A DNA stretch of 16,937 nt from Candidatus Woesearchaeota archaeon (lineage in GTDB: Archaea > Nanobdellota > Nanobdellia > Woesearchaeales > UBA10200): contig JACPBN010000023.1 in assembly GCA_016180275.1 (NCBI GenBank), positions 1 to 16,937 of the forward strand. The letters are read 5' to 3'. Under the pieces are notes generated by a model. The model worked only from the letters and a program-made list of their open reading frames with translations, made no database searches and was not told where the DNA came from. Positions 7,525 to 13,049 of this stretch are shown here, piece by piece; position 1 is the stretch's first letter; every line of letters starts with the position of its first letter. The position numbers were made by a program, and so were the translations under genes.

Positions 7525-8019
7525 CTATTTTAATATCTTAACCTTACCTTTGCTTTCTATCAAATATCCTTTTGCAATAAGGTCATTAATCATTATCTCT
7601 CCGTATTTATCAATCAATTCAACAGCATCTTTGCCTTCTTCACCAGCAACTTCCTTAAGGATTTCAGCAGTTAAGTCATTTGATCTTGAGTTAGCCCTAT
7701 TCTTATCATTTTTAGTATCTTCTTCTTTATCTTCATCATTATCTTCCTTTTTGCTAACATCTTGTTTCCTATTGCCTTTACCGCCATTCTCAGTTTTTTT
7801 AGCTTTATACTTGCTCTTATACTCTTTCACTTCAGAATTTGCTGCAATAAAATCTCTGACAGCAGCTAAATGCTTGCACTCTCCGCCAAATCTTTTCATC
7901 CTAAATTGATAATGAGGGCAGGTGCATGTTTTTGCATCTATATCAATGGTATAGAATTCTCCTTTATTATGAGATTCAACTTCATACATTGATTCATCTT
8001 TCTTTTTGATGGTTGGCAT
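7525..8019 (-). CDS. SWIM zinc-finger protein with C-terminal winged-helix-like part
   Basis: The 164-residue protein has a SWIM zinc finger at 32-50 (CTC, then CKH: CxCxnCxH with C32, C34, C48, H50). A long Lys/Glu/Asp linker, surely disordered, covers about 65-112. The C-terminal segment of about 50 residues, NDLTAEILKEVAGEEG to GYLIESKGKVKILK, reads like a small winged helix ending in a wing hairpin. SWIM fingers bind nucleic acid or protein partners and occur in archaeal recombination-associated proteins, so a role in DNA transactions is a reasonable guess only. The start is ATG 8019, and a second Met lies at residue 11. The gene is divergent from the winged-helix gene on the other strand with about 36 bases between their nominal starts. 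Confidence 0.72.
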   Translation of the reverse strand: MPTIKKKDESMYEVESHNKGEFYTIDIDAKTCTCPHYQFRMKRFGGECKHLAAVRDFIAANSEVKEYKSKYKAKKTENGGKGNRKQDVSKKEDNDEDKEEDTKNDKNRANSRSNDLTAEILKEVAGEEGKDAVELIDKYGEIMINDLIAKGYLIESKGKVKILK

Positions 8020-8055
8020 ATCTAAGACTATCCCTTAATTAGAATTTTAGATTTT

Positions 8056-8307
8056 TTGATTTACTCAAGAGACTTTGATTACCCAATAACTGAAATAGCC
8101 AGAAACTCAGATGTTAATTTCCAAACATTAAAAAAACTCTGGCCCAGGCTTGAACGCGACAAAATAGTTGCAGTTACAAGGGAATTGGGAGGAATAAAGC
8201 TATATAGGATAAATGTATCAAATCCAGTAGTCAAAAAAATAATAGAGTTAAACAACTTTCTCTGCTGGCAGTATGCTGAAAAATCTGAAAAGGTATTGGC
8301 GCATTAA
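8056..8307 (+). CDS. Winged-helix transcriptional regulator, 5' end apparently shortened
   Basis: This is a DNA-binding domain of the kind very common in DPANN archaea. FDYPITEIARNSDVNFQTLK is a helix-turn-helix, IVAVTRELGGIKLYRINVSN is the wing, and PVVKKIIELNNFL is the closing helix. Full-length relatives begin a few residues further upstream. Here the frame is open from 8026, reading DYPLIRILDFLIY, which looks like genuine family sequence. No ATG or GTG exists between the TAA at 8023-8025 and TTG 8056. The listed TTG start therefore cuts into helix 1; ATT 8038 would keep the helix. No ribosome-binding site is seen. The gene is either decayed at its 5' end or uses an unusual initiator. It may regulate the divergent SWIM gene. 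Confidence 0.65.
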   Translation: MIYSRDFDYPITEIARNSDVNFQTLKKLWPRLERDKIVAVTRELGGIKLYRINVSNPVVKKIIELNNFLCWQYAEKSEKVLAH

Positions 8308-8351
8308 AATCATGCAATAAAAAATAGTAGAATATCAATCAAATAATTTAA

Positions 8352-8951
8352 CTATCTGCTCGCATCAGCCTGCCTTTCAAGCTCAAGCTTCTTGGCTATT
8401 GCATTGCTGGTAGGCGATAATTGGTAAGCATAGATAAGCTCTTCTGATAATGCAGTAACCATTGATTTTTTTGTATTAAATCTTTTGTGGAATGCACCCT
8501 GCGTAATCCATCTCATTGCTAAATCAACCCTTCTTTGTGGAGCACATTCAACCGCTTTTGGATACCTAGCACCGCCATATTCTATGGTAACAATTTCTTC
8601 TCTTGGAGCTGCATTTTCTAATGCTTTAACTACAACTTTAACAGGATTTTCTTTTGTTTTTTTCTCAATTAACTCAAGAGCACCATAAATAATAGAGTAA
8701 GCAGTATTGCCTTTGCCAGACATAGTATAGCTTGTCTTAAAGTGCTTTCTTGCTTTATGCCCAGGTATCATAAGCTTGTTAATCAGCCTTTCGATAATAA
8801 AAACTTTTGACTTGTGGAATCTGCTGCCGATATATCTAGCACCTGTCCGAGGAACAATTGTAGGCTGAAGCGTGATGTAATTTATCAAGCCTTCATCCTC
8901 TACCTTAATGCCATCTGTTCCCCATCGATTGAATGCTTTGATAGTGCTCAT
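8352..8951 (-). CDS. rps7: Small ribosomal subunit protein uS7
   Basis: uS7 nucleates the head of the 30S subunit and contacts the exit-site tRNA. Clear archaeal-type sequence: AFNRWGTDGIKVEDEGLINY near the start, TGARYIGSRFHKSK, the basic patch GHKARKHFKTSYTMSGKGNT, VEC-APQRRVDLAMRWI and the C-terminal SEELIYAYQ helix. The length of about 200 residues is normal for archaea. ATG 8951 is preferred; GTG 8960, overlapping the rps12 stop (GTGA), would add three residues. It is co-transcribed with rps12. The next gene downstream is on the opposite strand, so elongation-factor genes that follow rps7 in many archaea are absent here. Confidence 0.97.
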   Translation of the reverse strand: MSTIKAFNRWGTDGIKVEDEGLINYITLQPTIVPRTGARYIGSRFHKSKVFIIERLINKLMIPGHKARKHFKTSYTMSGKGNTAYSIIYGALELIEKKTKENPVKVVVKALENAAPREEIVTIEYGGARYPKAVECAPQRRVDLAMRWITQGAFHKRFNTKKSMVTALSEELIYAYQLSPTSNAIAKKLELERQADASR

Positions 8952-8956
8952 TAGGT

Positions 8957-9403
8957 TCACTTTCTAGCTTTTTCCAATTTACCGATTAATAAGTGATGTA
9001 AACTTTGATCATTGACTTTTAGAACTTTCCATCTGACGCCAGGAATATCTCCCATTGACCTTCCCATTTTGCCGCCGATTGTTTCAACAAGAACTTCGTC
9101 ATGCTCATCTACAACTTTGATTGCACCGTCTTCTGGCAAGAATGCAGTTATCTGCCTGCCGTTTTTAATAAGCTGGACACGGGCACATTTTCTCATTCCT
9201 GAACATGGTTGTTTTGCTTCAAGCTGAATTTTCTCCAGAATAATGCCACGGCCTTGAGAAGCCCCTTCCAATGGATCTGCTTTGCTTCTTAAGTCTAAGA
9301 CTTTCCTAACATACCATTTATTATGCCATCTACCTGCAACTCTTCTTCTCTTTAATTTTAATCCTGTGTTCAGTCCGCGTGGCTTATTACCGATGGTATT
9401 CAC
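8957..9403 (-). CDS. rps12: Small ribosomal subunit protein uS12
   Basis: uS12 sits at the decoding centre and monitors codon-anticodon pairing. The 148-residue archaeal form begins MNTIGNKPRGLNTGLKLKRR and contains LEAKQPCSGMRKCARVQLIK (61-80), GDIPGVRWKV (118-127) and a short basic tail. The decoding-site loop, normally QPNS, reads QPCS here: Cys67 is encoded by TGT where Asn is expected. The GTG start at 9403 agrees with where the family begins. A TATA box about 24 bases upstream suggests a leaderless message. It heads a two-gene operon with rps7. Confidence 0.97.
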   Translation of the reverse strand: MNTIGNKPRGLNTGLKLKRRRVAGRWHNKWYVRKVLDLRSKADPLEGASQGRGIILEKIQLEAKQPCSGMRKCARVQLIKNGRQITAFLPEDGAIKVVDEHDEVLVETIGGKMGRSMGDIPGVRWKVLKVNDQSLHHLLIGKLEKARK

Positions 9404-9422
9404 CTATAAATTTATCAATCTG

Positions 9423-9431
9423 TTTTTATAC
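9423..9431 (-). promoter_or_regulatory. TATA box of the rps12-rps7 operon
   Basis: On the minus strand this reads GTATAAAAA, centred about 24 bases before GTG 9403, which is the spacing of a leaderless archaeal promoter. Confidence 0.5.
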
Positions 9432-9604
9432 TTTTTAATATATTAATTTTATTCTCATAAAAATCTGAGATACGCTTAAGATTACAGCAGTTATTTATAA
9501 ATGTTATTATTTGACAGCAGGCTTTTGGCATAACTGTAAATAAATTACTTAATACCGCAACTTTAATATTGTAAATGCTAAAATTCTAAAATATCGAGGA
9601 AATA

Positions 9605-9612
9605 TTTATAAA
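9605..9612 (+). promoter_or_regulatory. TATA box of tRNA-Tyr
   Basis: TTTATAAA, preceded by a purine-rich CGAGGAAA stretch that could serve as BRE, lies 26-33 bases before the mature tRNA 5' end at 9638. This is the expected distance for archaeal stable-RNA promoters. Confidence 0.8.
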
Positions 9613-9674
9613 GCTGTGGCTGTTTTTAAAACACTATCCCTTCCTAGCTCAATGGCTAGAGCACTCGGCTGTAG

Positions 9675-9730
9675 TTGAAAAACACTTAACGACTTTGCGC
9701 AACGCATGGTATGAAGCTAAGCCAGCCGAT
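9675..9730 (+). other. tRNA-Tyr intron 1, canonical position 37/38
   Basis: The 56-base intron follows G37 (9674); C9731 becomes base 38. In the precursor the anticodon stem CTCGG/CCGAG is the outer helix. The candidate four-base middle helix CTGT/GCCG has one mismatch, so the bulge-helix-bulge is relaxed. Competing pairing of exon CGGCTG (9666-9671) with intron CAGCCG (9723-9728) is perfect over six bases and may matter in folding. Confidence 0.75.
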
Positions 9731-9736
9731 CCCGAG

Positions 9737-9767
9737 AGGACAATAAGCTAATGCTTTTGCCTGGGTA
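9737..9767 (+). other. tRNA-Tyr intron 2, between the anticodon stem and variable loop
   Basis: CCCG (9731-9734) pairs with TGGG (9762-9765). It is followed by a three-base bulge AGA (9735-9737) and an inner hairpin GG-CAA-AAGC with GCTT-TTG-CC around loop TAAT (9749-9752). This is a relaxed HBh' splicing motif. Cleavage between the second and third bulge bases removes 9737-9767 and joins CCGAG to AGGTT, a standard variable loop. The weak point is the lack of a clear outer helix. Confidence 0.62.
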
Positions 9768-9798
9768 AGGTTGCCGGTTCAAATCCGGCGGAGGGGAC

Positions 9799-9803
9799 TT
9801 TTT
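9799..9803 (+). terminator. Oligo-T terminator of tRNA-Tyr
   Basis: Five T residues follow one base after the discriminator A, a typical archaeal termination signal for a small RNA gene. Confidence 0.6.
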
Positions 9804-9804
9804 G

Positions 9805-9816
9805 TATTTAAATAAA
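9805..9816 (+). promoter_or_regulatory. Candidate TATA box for the membrane protein at 9839
   Basis: TATTTAAATAAA is centred about 28 bases before ATG 9839, consistent with a leaderless transcript. It lies directly behind the tRNA terminator. The region is very AT-rich, so specificity is limited. Confidence 0.4.
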
Positions 9817-9838
9817 TTAATTTATTTGATATGTTATA

Positions 9839-10294
9839 ATGAAAAAGTCAAATGCTGATTATAAAACTATATTAAACGTTTCTTCTCACATTTTTTTATT
9901 CGCATTTTTGTTAAATTTATTCTGGGAATCCATGCACGGCGCATGGCGGTATGAGTGCTGCCAGAATTTGACAGCTAGATTATTTGTACTGCATATCCTG
10001 CCTGCGGCTTTTGTTGATGCGCTGATAATAACAGGCATTTACTTAGGTGGCATAATTCTCTTTAACAATTATGTGTGGTTTGCAAATTTAGATAAGAGAA
10101 AATTTCTATTTGTTACAGTTTCTACAATTACGACCGCATTTCTAATAGAATACAATGCAATTTACATTGCGCAAAAATGGAGCTATACTGCTTTGATGCC
10201 GACTGTTTTTGGTATTGGGCTAAGCCCATTGGTTCAGTTGGCAGCAACTAGCTGGATTACAATTTATTTTGTAAATAAAATTGATTGCAGATGA
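9839..10294 (+). CDS. Small four-helix membrane protein, unknown function
   Basis: The 151-residue integral membrane protein has about four helices. The first includes IFLFAFLLNLFWESMHGAWR, the second spans VDALIITGIYLGGIILF, the third is FLFVTVSTITTAFLIEY, and the last follows GIGLSPLVQLAATSWITIYF. Conserved-looking polar positions inside or next to helices (NLFWE, H, and W-SYTALMP-GLSPLVQ) suggest an enzyme-like or cofactor-binding small membrane family rather than a simple anchor. Cys-Cys follows the first helix. I do not recognise the family. Promoter spacing suggests a leaderless gene just after tRNA-Tyr. It converges on the gene ending at 10523, with the inverted-repeat element between them. 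Confidence 0.7.
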   Translation: MKKSNADYKTILNVSSHIFLFAFLLNLFWESMHGAWRYECCQNLTARLFVLHILPAAFVDALIITGIYLGGIILFNNYVWFANLDKRKFLFVTVSTITTAFLIEYNAIYIAQKWSYTALMPTVFGIGLSPLVQLAATSWITIYFVNKIDCR

Positions 10295-10308
10295 ATTTTA
10301 AATTACAC

Positions 10309-10505
10309 TGCAAAAGCATCAGCCTGCGAGCACTGGCTAGATTAACAAGATAAGTTGTGCCTCCTCTACGCTTGGATTTTAGAAGTGAAATTAAATGGGC
10401 TTAATCAATCTGTAACTCTAAATGTTTAATGAAATAGCATTGCCCGGCCATACTTGGCAGGATTTCTGGATCTGTGCTCGCAAATGTATGGCTGATGCTT
10501 TTGCA
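10309..10505. repeat. Long interrupted inverted repeat (hairpin element, 197 bases)
   Basis: The outer arms TGCAAAAGCATCAGCC (10309-10324) and GGCTGATGCTTTTGCA (10490-10505) are perfect 16-base inverse complements. A second stem follows inward: TGCGAGCAC (10325-10333) against GTGCTCGCA, which begins at about 10474. The two stems are offset by about seven unpaired bases on the right side only. The inner loop of about 140 bases has no convincing ORF. It lies between two convergent genes. It could be a structured RNA, a bidirectional terminator, or a small mobile element with terminal inverted repeats; no transposase or target duplication is evident. Confidence 0.7.
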
Positions 10506-10522
10506 TTTATGCTCTTAACTTT

Positions 10523-11899
10523 TTATCCCATCACAGTAACCCTGTTGCTCTCTACCCTGACAGACTTATCACCTGAAGGATATCTCACAGTTGCTGCCTG
10601 TAAATCAAAGCTGCCAAGTATAGATAACTTTGGCTTGATTTTATAGCTCAGTATTTTATCTTCTCCTGGACCAAGGCTTTCGAGCTCCCATTTAACCAAG
10701 ACATTGCCTGTTTTTTTGCTTGTCAGAATTTTATTAGGCTTTACTGGGCCAAACCCAGAATCTTGGACAACAGATGCAATGCTGGGCACTGTATCAGTAA
10801 CGGTTAAATTATCAAAGGTAATATTAGAATTATTCTTAATACTAACACTAATTTTAACTTCTGTAATGCCATCCTCTGTTTTTTCAATTGCCACACCATG
10901 CTTCGTGACAATAATTGGGCTTTTTTGCAGATAATAAAACACAAGAGCTGCAAAAAATAAGACAACAAAGAATACAAAGCTGCGGTAGCTGGTGGTAACA
11001 ATAATTGGATCAGAAGAATCGCCCGGCTTAAGCGCAATATCCCAAGCAAAATATCTCTTTCCATCAATGTTTTTAATAATAGTTTTTGTTATTTTTAATA
11101 TGCCATTTTTTTCCTCTCTTCTTTCACTAAACTTATCAGAATAATCAACTATAGAGATAGTTCTTCTGATTGTTTTTACAACTTCATTGTCAACAGTCAC
11201 TGTTATAACAAGCTCATCTTCCTGAGGCTTAAGTTTTGGATCAAATTGTTTTTTTAACTCAACAACCTTGTTTTTTTCCAATGATGTAAGTGATGTTGTT
11301 ATTGTTTCCTTGATTAATTTGCTTTGGATGTTAAAGACTATTTTTGGCAAATCTCTCTTGTTCAGATTTGTTAAAGTAAATTTCACAGCAAAATCCTGTC
11401 TTGGATCAAAAGCTGCAGGAGCTTCTGTCTGGATATCTAAATCAACGGCATACAATTGCTTTTGCTCTTTAACAGGCTCAACATATACATATAATGGAAG
11501 TGAGGCTGTTTTATAGTTTTCAAGCTGCGTCTCCATAACTACTTCATGCTGACCAAATTTTATGTTAGGCTCTGGCTTTAGGTATAAGGTAAATTCCTTT
11601 AATTCATCTGGATATAAAACCTGGCCAGAATATTGCACATAAGTCGGATCTGTCCTAAAGTCCCATTCTGTAGAGAATTCTTTTACTCTAAAACGTTCGA
11701 TTGTAGTAATATCTTCCTTAACCTGAATTTTAAATACTGCTTCTTCATTTGCTGCAATTCTGTCTTTTACTGTAGAATAGAATAAGGTAAAACCATCACC
11801 CTCAATTTTGCTGACTTCAGATGCAGTAACCGACAGCGTGAATAATATTGAGAACAACGCAGCCTGTATAATTGCAAAAATAACAGATTTTAATTTCAT
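10523..11899 (-). CDS. Secreted/membrane-anchored protein with Ig-like and DUF11-like domains
   Basis: The start is taken at ATG 11899, giving a clean signal peptide (MKLKSVIFAIIQAALF to VTA|SE) and a ribosome-binding site GAGGTT six bases upstream. ATG 11917 would add six residues. Positions below count from 11917. About 270 residues of beta-rich, non-enzymatic sequence follow the signal peptide, organised as two or three Ig-like/CARDB-type modules (for example FTLTNLNKRDLPKIVFNIQS). One membrane helix lies at about 313-330 (SFVFFVVLFFAALVFYYL). The C-terminal domain (335-464), with ITFDNLTVTDTVPSIASV and LESLGPGEDKILSYKIKPK, is DUF11-like. A simple reading puts this last domain in the cytoplasm, which is unusual for DUF11. 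The function is unknown; a structural or adhesin-like envelope role is an inference. Confidence 0.78.
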   Translation of the reverse strand: MKLKSVIFAIIQAALFSILFTLSVTASEVSKIEGDGFTLFYSTVKDRIAANEEAVFKIQVKEDITTIERFRVKEFSTEWDFRTDPTYVQYSGQVLYPDELKEFTLYLKPEPNIKFGQHEVVMETQLENYKTASLPLYVYVEPVKEQKQLYAVDLDIQTEAPAAFDPRQDFAVKFTLTNLNKRDLPKIVFNIQSKLIKETITTSLTSLEKNKVVELKKQFDPKLKPQEDELVITVTVDNEVVKTIRRTISIVDYSDKFSERREEKNGILKITKTIIKNIDGKRYFAWDIALKPGDSSDPIIVTTSYRSFVFFVVLFFAALVFYYLQKSPIIVTKHGVAIEKTEDGITEVKISVSIKNNSNITFDNLTVTDTVPSIASVVQDSGFGPVKPNKILTSKKTGNVLVKWELESLGPGEDKILSYKIKPKLSILGSFDLQAATVRYPSGDKSVRVESNRVTVMG

Positions 11900-11937
11900 T
11901 TCTTTAACCTCTTTCATCTCTCTAGTAGCAATACTTG

Positions 11938-11945
11938 TTTATAAA
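11938..11945 (-). promoter_or_regulatory. TATA box of the envelope protein gene
   Basis: On the minus strand this reads TTTATAAA. Transcription is expected near 11915-11917, leaving either a short leader with GAGGTT before ATG 11899 or a leaderless start at 11917. Confidence 0.6.
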
Positions 11946-12000
11946 TCTTTTGATTGAAAGTTTTTGAAAGAAATAATAAATGATAACCAAATTAAGCATA

Positions 12001-12020
12001 CCATATTATATTAAATATGG
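12001..12020. promoter_or_regulatory. 20-base palindrome upstream of the lipoprotein gene
   Basis: CCATATT-ATATTA-AATATGG has perfect seven-base arms. It ends nine bases before a TATA-like GATAAATAG (12030-12038), which is itself about 29 bases from ATG 12063. The position just upstream of the promoter fits an activator or repressor site, but the composition is AT-rich and the site is seen once. Confidence 0.35.
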
Positions 12021-12062
12021 GGCTGGGAGGATAAATAGTTTTATGAGTTAGCTTTCTAATTA

Positions 12063-12992
12063 ATGATTAATAATGAAATAAATTCTATAGTTAGTGGCAC
12101 ATTGGCAGCAATTTTAGTAGCTACACTATCTGGTTGTCCTTCTAAGTCAAATCCTACACCACAACCTCAACCACCAACAGCAACAGTTCCTGTGGAAAAA
12201 CCATTCCAGCAACAGCCTCAGACAATTCCTTATTCAGCATCAGTGGATTATACTGCGCCTGGAGGAGTTTCCGTTAATGGACTACAGCCTATTGGTTATA
12301 CAGGTTTGGTAACATTGTATGGAGCACCTGAACAAGGAAGTAATGGAAGGTATTTAAATATTGGTGATTTTCCATTAAGTGCCTTAGAAGCGGCGGTTGC
12401 TAAAGCAGCACGAGAAGGCAGGTTACCAGAAAATAAACCAGAAGAAGATAGGGCAGCCTACCGCAATAGAATATTTAGTTTAGCTGCTCAAGGATTAATT
12501 AAACAATTACAAAAAGGAGATCCAAACGCAATAGTACTTAGTCCAAGTGTTATAGAAGAGCAAGGCTTAGGTGAAGATGCTTCTCAACCAGGATCTAGTA
12601 TTTATAAGCTTGTGATTCCTGAAGGAGGAATAACTAATGTTTCTCTGCAGTATAGGCTAATAGCTCCTGCTGTAAATGACAACGATGGCAAACCAAGCCC
12701 TCAAACAGGTGCAGCTGTTGAAGTGTATATTCTCAGGGGAACAGACGTAGGCAATGGTAGAATGGTTTATTCTAATTCTAAGCCTGTAGCATCATTAACA
12801 GTAACAAATCCAGGAGGTTCTGATACTCCAACGCCTGTTCCACTTCCGGATTTAGCAGAAGGATTATATAAGCTTGTTGTTGCAAGAAAAGACGACCCAA
12901 ATCATATTAGCAATTTATTAGTGCAAAGCCTTGAAGTACGAGGCACACAATATGTTACACCTTCTGCATCATCAGCTGAGAGACCAAAGTAA
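12063..12992 (+). CDS. Predicted lipoprotein, unknown function
   Basis: The 309-residue protein has an N-terminal hydrophobic stretch (about 8-24) ending in the lipobox-like LSGC, so Cys25 would be the lipidated residue. A Pro/Gln/Thr-rich tether follows (about 28-60). The rest is soluble: a helical middle section rich in Ala/Glu/Lys (about 108-160, including SALEAAVAKAAREG), then a beta-rich C-terminal part with YKLVIPEGGITNVSLQY and EGLYKLVVARKDDPNHIS. I recognise no enzyme motif. It is probably displayed on the outer face of the cell membrane. A TATA-like GATAAATAG lies about 29 bases upstream and no Shine-Dalgarno is seen, so it may be leaderless. The gene diverges from the envelope protein gene at 11899. 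Confidence 0.72.
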   Translation: MINNEINSIVSGTLAAILVATLSGCPSKSNPTPQPQPPTATVPVEKPFQQQPQTIPYSASVDYTAPGGVSVNGLQPIGYTGLVTLYGAPEQGSNGRYLNIGDFPLSALEAAVAKAAREGRLPENKPEEDRAAYRNRIFSLAAQGLIKQLQKGDPNAIVLSPSVIEEQGLGEDASQPGSSIYKLVIPEGGITNVSLQYRLIAPAVNDNDGKPSPQTGAAVEVYILRGTDVGNGRMVYSNSKPVASLTVTNPGGSDTPTPVPLPDLAEGLYKLVVARKDDPNHISNLLVQSLEVRGTQYVTPSASSAERPK

Positions 12993-13049
12993 GATAAGAG
13001 TAGTATTTTTTGATACATGTATTTTCAATCTATTTTAATATATAATATT

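Larger units (their letters stand above)
9638..9797 (+). tRNA. tRNA-Tyr (GUA) with two predicted introns
   Basis: The acceptor stem CCCTTCC (9638-9644) pairs with GGAGGGG (9790-9796), with one U-G pair; the discriminator is A9797. The C1-G72 pair with A73 is the archaeal/eukaryotic tyrosine identity. The D arm is GCTC/GAGC (9647-9650, 9659-9662). The anticodon stem is CTCGG (9664-9668) with CCGAG (9732-9736), and anticodon GTA lies at 9671-9673. The T arm is GCCGG-TTCAAAT-CCGGC (9773-9789). Between anticodon base 37 and the stem's 3' half lies a 56-base intron. A further 31 bases lie between the anticodon stem and a normal five-base variable loop. Removing both leaves exactly 73 bases with all standard arm lengths. 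CCA is not encoded. Two introns in one tRNA are known in some archaea but uncommon. Confidence 0.93.

Noticed and set aside
9404..9604. Small gene or ncRNA between rps12 and tRNA-Tyr
   Set aside because: Only AT-rich promoter-like sequence is seen; there is no ORF with a ribosome-binding site and no stable hairpin.
9675..9759. A single 85-base intron using CTGGG (9761-9765) as the 3' half of the anticodon stem
   Set aside because: This needs two G-U pairs, a seven-base variable loop and no middle splicing helix. CCGAG at 9732-9736 pairs perfectly.
9737..9772. A long (class II) variable arm in the tRNA, as in tRNA-Ser/Leu or bacterial tRNA-Tyr
   Set aside because: The hairpin ends at 9761, leaving 11 further bases before the T stem. 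The anticodon GUA and C1-G72 fit archaeal tRNA-Tyr, which has a short variable loop. An intron explains all bases.
10295..10522. RNase P RNA, SRP RNA or a second tRNA in the gap
   Set aside because: No conserved RNase P core, SRP helix 8 or T-arm sequence was found on either strand.
10422..10646. Possible plus-strand ORF across the right arm of the inverted repeat
   Set aside because: It overlaps the end of the envelope protein gene antisense, has no promoter or ribosome-binding site, and its sequence follows the repeat.
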